From: Urechis unicinctus
Taxonomy: Eukaryota; Annelida; Polychaeta; Xenopneusta; Urechidae
Direction of reading: 5' to 3'
Assembly (NCBI GenBank): GCA_034190875.2
Contig: CM067356.1
Span: forward strand, 62,259,154 to 62,323,153
Length of the DNA stretch: 64,000 nucleotides
Part shown: in pieces, positions 27,661 through 39,330 of the stretch
How positions within the stretch are numbered: the first letter of the stretch is position 1
Layout: each line of letters begins with the position of its first letter
Notes under the pieces: model-generated
Database searches by the model: none
Told to the model about the DNA's origin: nothing
Seen by the model: the letters and a program-made list of their open reading frames with translations, nothing else
Made by a program: the position numbers and the translations under genes

Positions 27661-28299
27661 AATGACACTGTGATTAAACAAATACAAGATATCAAAGTAT
27701 GATGAATATGTGAAAAATTATTTGATATCCATTTCATCCGTAATAGATATCAAAATACCGCTTTAACCTCGAATATTTCATTTAATAGCAAGATCATCCC
27801 AACCACCGACCTCTTCCCCCAACGTCTCATAATATTCTGACAAACTCAGCTTGCCATACAACAATGTACGCTATTTTACGCGGAGGGAGTTACGCGCTCA
27901 CTGGTTATAACTGACATTCACCATTATGTAAATTAAGTAAAAAGCGACAATGACCAAGTAAGAGTGAAATGTTACTCACACACTTCTTTGTGCGTCTGTC
28001 TTGTAGCCGCTAAAATTTGCAGCTTAAAAAAATGTAAATATCGTTTTCGGAAATTTACGCTTCGGAAATTCGATCATTTAATAACTGAAAACGTTTCAAC
28101 ACAATATGTTGGTTAATGTTTGATGAATGAAAGAATAAATATTCCATAAAGGCCAGGTGTCGAAATGTCGATTGTTCGTATTTTATTAGTTTTTGGGATT
28201 TTTATATCATTTAAGTTTACGGCCAAAAACCGCTAGTACTATTTCTTGAGGCATGGAAGTTAAGTCAACTAAGTCATTATCGAGCTGCGGCTAAGGCTT

Positions 28300-28402
28300 T
28301 TGGCTTGGACTAGCCGTGTGTGGAAGCGGCTTTGGCTAGCAGACTTAGCCACTATGTGTGTTAGTGGACTAAATAGCCGAAGACGGCGTTATGAAAGCGG
28401 CC
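28300..28402 (-). repeat. Harbinger right terminal inverted repeat
   Basis: Read inward on the minus strand it starts GGCCGCTTTCATAACGCC and contains CTTCGGCTAT and AAGCCGCTTCC, mirroring the left end imperfectly. The outermost bases differ from the left end (GGCC against GGGG), so the true end could be off by a few bases. Confidence 0.75.
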
Positions 28403-29150
28403 GTTGGTTGTTGATCTCTACCAGCCTATGATTGCAGCAGATGTTGTGAGCAGGGGCTAATATTTCAGCGTGTTCCAGACCATAAGTAGGGTAATCAATG
28501 ACGGCAAAATACAGCTTCTGCTATCTGTCCTTAAAATATTGGAACATACTCCAAGTAATATTGGGAGAGCATATCATATATGCTCTCAATCGAAAAAACA
28601 AAAAAGTTAGTGAGCAGTGGCACTCGAAATTGGAAAAGCTGGCAATAAATGTGGTGAGGAATTGTCAATATGTGAGGAATTTAGTAAATATGAGCCAATT
28701 CCAGGTCATATTTGTTCCCACTAGACCTCCACGTATATATTGGATACTTCAGACCTCGTTGATAGTTCATCCACTACTACCGCAGGGTGAAACCATGGCG
28801 GTCTATTTATACAAGGTTCCATCATTATTATATAATGCAAAGAAGCAAATACAACCAGTAAATTAATATATTTGGTATACCAAAACCACAAATCCTAGCC
28901 TTGTACGATAAGATCATGGTTGTATAAGTCGCTACGCCTTCTGTATGAGGAGATCGTTTCCATAATGGTGTTTCAGAATATTCGCGGATTTACACCAACT
29001 ACAGCTACAATTAGGTAAATAATGTTAACATCCGTACACAATAAATACGCCTAGGAACCTAGCCACCTCCCATCGAGCGCAGACATCGAACAAGCAATCA
29101 ATTAAAGCGTGCCGTCTATTCCTATGATAGCGCTAATAATCAGTCTGATG
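28403..29150 (-). repeat. LINE-related repeat, block B copy (5' part)
   Basis: Continuation of the LINE copy after the Harbinger insertion. 28,403-28,500 matches 44,900-45,010 and 9,808-9,930, and 28,600-29,060 matches 10,050-10,470. The 122-codon plus-strand frame at 28,498-28,866 is antisense to the LINE direction and is not kept in A or C. Confidence 0.7.
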
Positions 29151-30210
29151 TCAGCACATAACGTGCCACAAGTCCGTCGTTAATGCGTCACGGCCACTTT
29201 GAGTGTTAATCAGTTTATCGCATGGAATATGATATAGAGAGACATAATAGAGTCTGTACAATGATTGAAGCTGTATCACACCTACCCCATTCGTGGTTGG
29301 GTACAATATGATGCAATATTTACTGCCGAGGTAAGCGATCATTATGAATGCTTGGTAGAGCTGTGGCTTTTGAAAGAGATATCGCAAGTGTGTGCAATGG
29401 AAAATTGATCGATTTATCTCTCTCAACGTTATGGCACTCGGGGCTATGAATCGGGGGACTACGACAGTATTCGAGGAAGACAATCCTTTTTAATAAGCGC
29501 CCGGTTCATCAATGAGTTAGGTGGCGCCCTTGTCTCCAAGTATTGGTGCAATGCGATTGAAGAGATCAATGACAAAAAGTACCACATGGGCAACGATATC
29601 CCTTAATCAATTGGAAGCGCATGAGCCTCATTGTAGAAAATGAGCTGCCTCTCATCGAATCCACTTCAGGCGCGCATCAATTGTCGCTGTGGTGCTGTAT
29701 GTTTCAATGCCATTGCACTTTGCCTATCATGGTTCAGGAAAACAATATGGGTGTAGGTGTTAAGCTAATATTGATTAATTAGCGGTATTATGCTGATCTT
29801 GATGCTTTTTAATAATATCAATCGTATGCCATTTGCGTTTTGCCTTAAGGGTCAAACTTTTGTCAAAGGCAGATTGTCGAACCAATACTGTTGCAGTATA
29901 TTTGAGAGATCGCCAACCAAGTACATTTTATATTGTAAACTAGCAATGTCGTTCGTGATTACTTGTATTTTAATACACCGGAATATCATAGTCAGCCGCC
30001 GAGTCGTCTTTTACCGACTTGTAACAAAAAAGTAAAACATCGTGAAGCGTCAATCTAGAGAATATAGGATTTCGAAGCTGAGAGTATACAGCCACAATGT
30101 TTTCTATGTGGTAATTCGCAAAGACACCATTTTTGAATCACCAGGCATACCAAAATATATTTGACTAACCAAATTTCGCAAACTTTGCTTTATTGCTGGA
30201 TTTATCTTGA
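29150..30210. repeat. Sub-repeat T copy near the end of block B
   Basis: Matches 10,570-11,540 (A) at roughly 85-90%. Compared with A it lacks about 96 bases near 29,280 and several dozen near 29,465. 29,995-30,140 matches 59,090-59,240 in block D. No gene seen. Confidence 0.7.
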
Positions 30211-31950
30211 CGTCTTTGTGTGTGGTCACTTGCTAAAAAGGGCGAGGAGATGAATCTCTTAAATAAACGTCAAGTCTATATCTAGTATAGCCGGACCTAC
30301 CATTGTTAGTGTATCTGCACGCCAAAATAGATTACTTATGACGATTATGTGACCGAACAGGGATAACAAAAATGTTCCAGGCCACAAACAATGTGTTTAA
30401 TTTCGGCCTCATATAGTCTCTGCTGTCTACATTCTTCGTATTGCAAAAAAACGGCGAATGAGATAATCGCATTGTATGACTGTTGATAATGCTGTCGACC
30501 AGACACTACGCGACCAGCAAAATAAACAAGTAACCTGGTAATCAACACGGTCGTAAATATGTGAATAAATTACCACTGTCTGATGGTGATGGTTTCTACA
30601 ATGTTCCTTCCGAATATACCCGCATTTACGACATCATAAGTTAGGACTGATGAGATCATGGTCTATAAGATGCTGCGTCTTTTGTGGGCACTTACATCGT
30701 GAACTGCACAAATAAACCTATGAGATAATATACATGATCATAGACGCTAGTGTGTCATTGCTGACTCTCATGTGGTAATTGCTTGCATAATTGGGCCGCG
30801 CAATCATAGCATATCACCTACAGTTAGTGTCAATTAGGTTTGTCAATATGAACATCGGTCCACACAAAATGAGCCTACATACCTAGATAACTGCTACCAG
30901 CTAAGATAGCGCAAGTTATCAAACCAAAGTCACAAGAAAACGTGCCTCAAGGTGTTAAAACAAGTCCTTAATTACGTCAGACTTCCGTTGCTGATTAATC
31001 AGTAAATCGCATGTAGTGCGATATACAACGCTGATTAACCTCGGGCCTTGTAAATTATCACAATCTGGTGCGTCTAGGAAAATAAAAATTTGCCGAGCTG
31101 CCTATTTAACGCTGCCCGTCTATATGGTAATTATGCCATTTTCATATTCACTCGAGACGACAACGATTGTATATGAGTAAATCATGTCTAAGTAAACAAT
31201 CGTAGTGAGTGCTGCATTTAGCGGTTCTTTCTGTTGAACATGATATAGCAAGTGTGTACTATGGGAGGTTTTTCTTTTTATCTCTCTGCGCATTATTGTA
31301 CGCGGGTCAATGATAAATAGGGGCGACAGGTAACCCGCAGACCGGGAGGCGTCATGCTGTGTCACACTGAAGCCTGTCACAGGTCATACAGTACATAGCC
31401 TCATTGATAGATACCCGGCTCATTTAACAGTCAGGTTTAGCCGTTATCACTCTTTATTGGTATACTGTCAAATATGTAATTTGACATAATATCTTACAGA
31501 GCAACAAGCATGTCCATTGGGAGCAAGTGCGAATATTAGATGGGCCTTTCTAAGCGGTTTCGTTGACTTTTTAAATCAGTAACGCGTCTTTATATTCATC
31601 TCTTGAGTTATAGTGTCATACGTTGAAACAGCTTTGTCATCACATTTTTTAAATGCATCATCATCAGCCAACAGTGGTAATTTGTAAATATCGCGCTGGT
31701 TATACGTCCAATTCAAGCTGTGAACATGTTCACCAAAAGTAATGAATATTCAGGAAATTGACAGTAGAGGTCAGCAATCAGCTAGTGTGTGGTTTACCTA
31801 TATCTACGTCGTCGACGCATTGCTAAATTCACCCTGGCAATCTCATTTGTCCTTAGCAATCCAATTCGATTTCCGTTGTGACAGTCATAACTTCTTCTTT
31901 GGGATCCAATATATATATAGTGTTTAGCATACACAAAAAGTTAATGCATG
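30210..31950. repeat. Start of block C, with sub-repeat T
   Basis: 30,210-30,700 matches 47,030-47,510 (D) and 62,415-62,670 plus 62,990-63,140 (E). It is missing in B. 30,790-31,950 matches 13,540-14,800 (B). The anchor at 30,815-30,870 defines the block period. The 86-codon minus frame at 31,120-31,380 has a stop in B and frameshifts in D and E. Confidence 0.8.
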
Positions 31951-33540
31951 CTAACATCGACCCAAATATCGTATTATAAGTGTGAAATTGTAAGAGGATT
32001 TTACCTGTTTTCAGTAGCAACCTTATGCACGTCTAACTTCGTCACGTACTAATATATCTCATCAATTGAAAACCTTCTGAGAAGAAAAGACTATGGGCGC
32101 AATCATCATGGGCTGTCTCCATAGTCATCACACTACATGTGGCTGTCCAAAACAGGTCATCGATGTCATGCGTGGTCTGTCTGATTGATATAATTAAGCT
32201 GTTTGTGCTTCCTTTTGATAGGGTCGTGCCTCTATCTGGAGAATGTTGATGCAATTACGAACTGTTGAGCATTTGTTACTTTATGATAAATTGGTGTTAA
32301 GAGTAACAATCAACATTGTGTCGATTCGATCCTATTTCACAGCCTTATAGATAACTGAGGAGTCACCAGGTGCAAGTTGCTCCAGTGATAGAAACATGTG
32401 CGATTGTGATTCTGGTCGACTTCGCCATTTATATTGAAATCTACTGATCGTTAGAATGCATGGCCTCGAATAGACGAATGAGGCGAGTGACTGATGAACA
32501 GTGAACTCAATGGGGGGTTTATGTAGACTTGGCGTTGATAAAACACTTATGGTAAATTGCAAACAATGTCACCTGTAATAGTCGAGATTGTTTGACAATT
32601 TTGTATCCATATGTTTACATGTTTTCAATTAATGGATTAAAACAGATGATTTATGCGTGTTAAAAAATCTAACTTTAAACGGGAGGCTATAATTACACTA
32701 CAGAAATACAGAAAGCAAATGTTATCACTGTTTTCCGAAAACGTATTTTACAGCTCAATGACCGATATTGCATCTAGCATATAAGCAACAGCAACGAACA
32801 ATCGCAGCAATGAAAGCTACTCTACACGCCAACTTTGATCGAATCACGCCGCTTTTACTTGAGAGAGAGAGAGACAGTAGTTGGGGTTGGGGGTGGAACT
32901 GTGGTGAAGGAAAACCGCGTTTGCAATTTGCCATTGAAGTTCTCGACTCGCCTTGATTGGCGAGATGTATTTAATTCCGGTACTGCTCTAGTAGCAGCTT
33001 GAGTGAAGGTATACAACTTTCTTTGAACAGTTTGCCCAAGTTTCTTAATAAAACTCTTGCTCGATTCTGCCTTGGTTAAATATTGCCTCCTATTCTCTAG
33101 AATTAAGAAACAGCCACTCATACAAACACATTCAACGGAATCAATAGCAAATATACGTGCAATTAAGTCAGTAAATGTGCAGGACATAGTCTTTATATCA
33201 ACTTTCATGCGGGTAACCATAGCAGCAATATACTCGCATATCATCACGTATTTACCGTTTCGCTGTAAGATAAATATAACCTAGTCTTTACGTAAATGTC
33301 GTTATTGCTACCCAGGCACATATCTAGCCAAATCCAGCTCTGTCATATTAACTTTAGTGACTATGAAGGTCATCAAAACTGAAACGGTTAACTAAATGCA
33401 TCGCTAAATAGAGCGCCGAGCATTATGTTAAAATGTGTGACCAGTCGATGAATATGGTTTAAAAGGGTTGCTAATATATGAATGAATCGGGTAAACAACA
33501 CTTGCCAAATACTATTAAGCCCCATAAGGCAAATATGGAG
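31950..33540. repeat. Repeat segments Q and P (block C)
   Basis: Collinear with 14,800-16,210 (B) and 4,570-6,010 (A). 33,130-33,540 adds P sequence partly missing from B. The 130-codon minus frame 32,855-33,247 is not conserved in B. Confidence 0.8.
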
Positions 33541-35420
33541 TAAACAACGATTTTGTTGGTCGCAAGCAAACGCATGCATCACAATCAGGTCACGAATACA
33601 TGTGATAGTTCTGGCTACTCCATGAAAAACGTACGCCAGGTAAACATACCCTGACATATTGCTGATTCCTAACGCAACAGTTTTGCTATAGTTAACGCTC
33701 ATGTTGGGGTTAACAAGGAGTTTTTTTAGGAGCGCCAATTTCTTCTGGCAAGGCGGTTACCACTTCATATCTATCTTATGGCGCTACTACGCAATGAACA
33801 GAAGCGCATTGAAATATTTGGGTGACGTCATTCTGAGTGTTGTGTTGGCAAACCTGGCGTTCGTTGTCTACACATGTCCCAGTTTAGGCATGATAGTAGA
33901 GTATGCAAATATAACAAGACTAAATAAATGAATAATGATAAATTACAGTAAAAACTGGACTGGACCGCAACCTAAATGCTGGAGCGGTCGCTTGACGGCA
34001 CATAGGTTGCACTGTGTTCACACATTTAGAGCTCTCTTGGTGAGCCTCAAAACACTTTTATTACTATACATTGGTTCTATAAGAAGAGGTAACAGCGATT
34101 GCTGTCTTTATGGATGCAATTTGTTACGGCAGTTAGGAGGGGTTTTTTCGGTGGGCATTTGATGTATGTTAGCAATGCTATTATTCCTGCTAGTTTATAA
34201 CGTGCAATCAATTTCACCACATGCGGCATGGAGAGCCAGGAGCTATTAGCACTAGGTAGAGATACCCTCGACCACCTAAATCCTTTATAATAGGCTGCAT
34301 ATGATCACTGCGATGCTGATATTGGATTCAACTTTTAATAATACGACAGCGATATATGTCTATTTACTATCCTGTGCAGGTGTTAATATGCCCGATAAGC
34401 TACGTGAGGTCACGTGCAAAAGGAAATTACAACGATGAAAGCGGTGCTGACACCACTCGAAATCCAAGTAAAAATATGGTAAACATATCAAAGTTGACAA
34501 ATGCATAGCGCTTGGAGGTTATCACTTCAGATAAACAACAAATATCATACATATTGTACAGAAAGACTTGAAGTAAAATGTTTTGTCAGTCACAAAATTT
34601 ACCATTTTAGTGACGTCCAAAACCTACGCTAAGTGTTGATTTATTTGCGTTTGACATCGTTGTTCATAACGCGCCATGCAAATAAACGCTGGATAAATAA
34701 TAGTACTCAGAATGTACGAACCAAATGGCGGTCCAGATATATTTATAATATCTACAAGTGATATACAGCACGGTGTAACCCAATTGACAGGCCAGATATA
34801 CCGGTAGTTGTTATATCCCAAACAATTGCCTGTTAGCTTCACATCCAGTGTTCTATTGTTTTAAATTACCTTATATCACGTGTGCTATGTTTATCTCGGT
34901 TCAAGTGCTCTAGTGTCTGGCTTGCCTTGTCTAATCACGACATCAAAGATTATACAACTAACAGCAACATAACCAGGAAATATTTCCCCACTGAAAGCGG
35001 ATGTACTTCTTATATATGTCTGTGGTGCATCTATATCAGGATACACGCAGTTCGATTTTGATCCAGATGTTATGACTTTGTGTTAGGCGTTTATCTCTGC
35101 TCTAATGTTTCGCCGGGTGATCAAGTGCACACTTTTATGTTGAAAAAAATATTTCAAAATATCGTCAGAACAAATGAACTTTATGGACTAGGTGCTACGA
35201 TACGATATACGAGTATGATTTGGTAACGAACAGCGGTCACGAATGTGTTTTGTATACAGAAGAGCCATACAATTTGTCGCTTAAATGAGACGTGACCTTG
35301 TGCCAGTCATTTTGTATCAAGCAAGGTGCATTGTACTGTAAATACAACCCTACTTTAGCAAATACCGTATTAGAGGCAGTATGTCTTTGTACATGATTGT
35401 TAGACCACCAAACTTTCTTT
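33540..35420. repeat. Repeat segment V and upstream part (block C)
   Basis: 33,600-33,960 matches 6,920-7,290 (A). 34,150-34,650 matches 16,240-16,740 (B) almost base for base. 34,650-35,380 matches 16,740-17,470 (B). Most of the B frame 17,553-18,020 is deleted here near 35,375. Confidence 0.8.
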
Positions 35421-36344
35421 CCCAACAAGGCCGCGGCTAATATGCGAGCTTTGGTGTTCGAATTCCGTTTGCCTTTATTGTGATCGACTTGAGCAAATAC
35501 CTTTAATACTTCATATTGTAATACTACCGGAAAGAATATGATGGAGGTGAGTTACGATAAATCAACTATAAGAATATTTCTCTAATTTTTGCAATTTTGT
35601 TTTCACTTTTATACAGCAATATTCATCTGCCATTTAGTTCATGCTGCGACTTTTTTTAGTATAGAAAACGTCTTCACAACCATATTGGGAAAGCTATATT
35701 GCTATTGCGGCGAGAATCCAGTATCACGTGTCTACAATCGATCACAAACAGACAAACTTATCGCGCAAACCACGTTACACGCTGAGTGAAAGGCTAAATG
35801 ATGAGGCATACGATAAATGAGATGTTTAAACATATTCGTGCGGCCGATTGCCATTTGGTCGTTCCATAAGATATTTTGTAATGACCAAAATATATATATG
35901 CGGTTCACTTTTATAAATAAGGAATCTTCTCAGGAGGTCCGAGCTACTATATTTGAGTGTGAGAACCTTACAAATCAGAACTCTAATTCAAACAGACGGA
36001 AACAGTAGTTTTCATTACTTTTGCACACTAGATAGACATATACTGCACCAGCAGTGTTTTAAATATGCAGCATGCTTCCTCTTAAAGCTAGCCGTATCCA
36101 AGCAGGCATGGTGCTATTATTAAATGAAATTGTTTTTAACGAAAACAGACGTTACGCACCTCGAAACGAAACGCCAAGATGACACCAATGAAGCAATAAT
36201 ATCAAAATAGAGGTTCTTTTGTCACGAGATATCTTAATATCCACGAAATAGTAGCTTGCAATAGGACCAAGGAATGAGCTATCTATTCAGAGCAACTCGA
36301 GTTCATCGTGACAGAGAGAGAGCGTTCACATAAGTAACTGCGTG
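35420..36344. repeat. Repeat segment X, left part (block C)
   Basis: Direct-orientation match to 17,925-18,870 in block B. Ends where the inverted part begins. No gene seen. Confidence 0.75.
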
Positions 36345-36770
36345 TAAAATGTCCCTGGGTCGAGGTTTAGTCGGATGCTATCTATCTAACACCGTGAACC
36401 AATGTTAAGCTAATACACTCAATATGTAGACCACCATCTATAATATGCTTTTAACAATGTGATGAAGGGTTTACGGTCATATTAATCAGTCAAAATTATG
36501 GAACACGTCCGCTACATGATGCAACCTGACTCAAGGAGTCTGTCCAGAAATATACCGGCTATGTGGTCATATGATTGCACCACAAAATAGCATGAATGTG
36601 GCTGATGGCTTAAGAAACGGTGACTAGAAAGCGACTAATGCGCATGGTCATTGATGACTATCGAATACATTGACTACCTTTCTATACAGTTTGTATTCTA
36701 ATGTCACTGTGAACGGATTGACTTAGAAACACAAGTGTCCGAATGCCGCGGTAATTATGCGATACGCAAT
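36345..36770 (-). repeat. Inverted part of segment X in block C
   Basis: Its reverse complement matches 18,885-19,340 in block B, including the tract 36,635-36,659 against 18,990-19,015 and the tract around 36,505-36,530 against about 19,120-19,150. The flanking DNA on the left is in direct orientation, so a local inversion separates B and C. Confidence 0.85.
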
Positions 36771-37790
36771 GCGGCTTCGTTTTCTTAAATTTGATTGCGA
36801 AGGTGGAACAAATAAATATGGCATTTACATTATCGATCCGTTGCTTAGCAATATACGCTATATTAATCAACGGAACATATTGCGTCATCACTTCAGCAGC
36901 ACTGTCTGGGCATCGGAATTGAACTTACGATAACATTTCTATAATGAAACGCAGCGCGCTACTATTAGCTAATTCCCCGCTTGATTTACTTTTAGATTGT
37001 ACTCTAAAATAGATTATAATGGCACTTTATAGCGTTTATATATATGGATGAAAATTAGAAAACTCTGATCGTGACCCTGCGTTGATATCTGATTGTTCTA
37101 AGCACGAATTGTGATCGATTTTTAATATGTGTTGACGGCTGTGGAAAACCTATGTGATTGCTCTTTATTATAAATTCATTTTTATGAACTTATCATACCT
37201 GACATGTTTGGACATTCGTACGATCATTTATTGAAACAGATTATCTCAGTTCCACCTTTTAATGCAGAACCAACAAGGTGAAATAAACCAAAACCCAATT
37301 TGAATATTGTGAGAGTATGACCCAGTTAGCTTACAACAATCAAACTTTGTTGACGCCTGATATTTGGTCACAATAAACTACGGGATTATGGATCAAATTG
37401 GGGAATGAAAATGTACTTCTGAATTGCGATGTTTTCATCTTGTATTAGACACTTTGTTGATTCATTAAAGAAAATCGCCTTATCAATTCAATATCATAAC
37501 ATTCGACAATTGATACATGAAACCTTTCAAAACCATGATGTCTTCACACTTATGTTGTCTTCGTTCAGTGATCAACAGCAGTACGACTGCCAATGCAACC
37601 AATTACTGTTCGCTCAAATGCCAAGCGTGCCTCCGCAAGGAGACATGGTACTTTCTTGTGCTTTGGATTTCTTAGAACCGTGTTAACCGTATCCACGTCA
37701 GTGGTGATCCGCATCAATCAGACAGATTCAACTGCACACGCAGGAACTGCGAGGGGATAGTTTTATATATTGCTATATGTTTAATCAATG
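36770..37790. other. Block C interval between inverted and collinear DNA
   Basis: Mostly without a B counterpart at this place. It includes 37,015-37,110, a direct copy of B 20,060-20,150, which in C is missing from its expected place near 38,280. That points to a moved segment. The frame at 37,429-37,686 is unremarkable. Confidence 0.6.
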
Positions 37791-39330
37791 CATTTAAATA
37801 ACAGGGTGTTGCCCGCATAACAAGATAATAAGTATCATTAACATTTGCTAATCACTGGCTTTACTCCCGCCGAGTCAGACTTGTAATATGTGTGGTGGCG
37901 GGGATCTGGGGCGTAAGACATCCCTAGATTCTATGCAGCCATTGCTACTATGAAATACAGTGTTGTGATCCTCGTAAATAGCTTGAATGTGACCAACACA
38001 TACCAGCATAGGGTCTAGCTAGGACACTGCCATATCTCAAAGATCATACAACCACCTACGCACACAATGAGCGTTGCAACCTTGGTGAAAAAGAAGCCCA
38101 GTGTATCGTCTTATTCTCAAAACCAGAATAATATATTGCCTAAGAAAAGTCTCTTCAGTTCTCGGTGCATCCTTACATGCAATCGTTCAGTAAACATTTA
38201 AGCGTTCGGTGATTGCCTATGACCAACGTTCAGTAATATATCGAGAGCATGTTGTTAATACTTATTATATAAATTATTAACTGAGTGTTCTAACAGCACG
38301 ATTTTTAAGCAACAGTGTCAGCGCTAAAGGCTATTAATATGTTTGACATAACATTTAAGTTCATGTTTTCCAGTTCTACGCCAGTAGTTGTTCGAGAGCA
38401 GGCATGTGAAATTCCTTCGGAGGTGCGATGCAATAAAAATTATTTCTCGATCAGATTTTTTACCTTTTATCACAAACGGAATATCGGTGACGGTACATTG
38501 TATGCGACATATTGCTGTTCATTGGTTCTATTCAAAAGGATCGCATTGTGGTTTTATGCGCGAATGCTTAAATTAGCCAAACAGAGTTATAAGCGGAATT
38601 CGACTGGTGTTCGCTATGCCAGTCTCGTTGGTTTATGCATCATGCTTTACTTCGGTGCTTCGGTGACATCGGTTCTAATTCAGCTAAGATTATAAACACT
38701 AACTGTCACCTATGTGGCGGCTATCAATCTTGATTCATCAGAGCAACCAAGGTATCCCTTAATAAAAATAGTTATCCATGATTCTTTATCAATCTCATAT
38801 TCTCTCGAGCTAAATAATCTTGAGCCGGCATGGATAGTGATTGATTTAAATCGATGGAAAAATCTATACTGCATGCATATTCTAACAGAGGTGGGGATTT
38901 TTCAAGCTTCAGCCGGATCTTTACGTTATCTCTGACCCAGAGCAGACCAGGGTAATAATGGCGACAGGTGGCGACAGGCTATCCAGGGTATCTTGAACAT
39001 TCTATCTTAATTATACGTTCATTTTATTCATTCCCAATATTGGATTAAGTTTAAATGATATTAACGATATCTCGGTATTTAAACCCCTAAATCTACCACC
39101 CATATGCCCTAGCCTAGTTTAAAGTTTATTCATTTCGAATGCGAGATATATAAAAGAGCTCATGATAAAACGTAAAGTGTACGATATGATAAGTGAAAAG
39201 CTTGCAGTGTGCCTAGTTTTCAAGTTGATTCATTTCGGCCGTGCATGGTATAATATTCAAAAGAGTCCCATTGTTGAACAAAAAAATCACCTCACAATAC
39301 TACATACACTACAGCTGTAGATAGACAGCG
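37790..39330. repeat. Repeat segment X, right part (block C)
   Basis: Collinear with 19,330-20,050 and 20,130-21,170 in block B. The 126-codon frame at 38,315-38,695 has no indel against B over about 190 bases, but B has stops upstream and one near the end. Most codon differences change the residue. Confidence 0.75.

Larger units (their letters stand above)
25708..28402. mobile_element. PIF/Harbinger DNA transposon inserted in a LINE copy
   Basis: A 2,695-base element with related inverted ends: both contain TAACGCCGTCTT and a nearby GGCTAT, then an inner AAGCCGCTTCC. The left end starts GGGGCTACTTGCC, and the right end read inward starts GGCCGCTTTCA. Inside are a minus-strand HARBI1-type transposase remnant and the last exon of a plus-strand coiled-coil protein, tail to tail. 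This two-gene arrangement is typical of PIF/Harbinger. The flanks join cleanly into sequence seen uninterrupted at about 9,800 and 44,895, which proves insertion. I could not define a 3-base target duplication with certainty. Stops and a frameshift make the copy non-autonomous now. Confidence 0.92.

Noticed and set aside
25706..28404. hAT assignment, because the left edge could be read CAGGGG
   Set aside because: The right end does not give a matching inverted CAGGG. No 8-base target duplication is seen, and the transposase is clearly Harbinger-type.
28498..28866. 122-codon plus-strand frame
   Set aside because: Runs antisense to the LINE-related repeat and is not open in the A or C copies.
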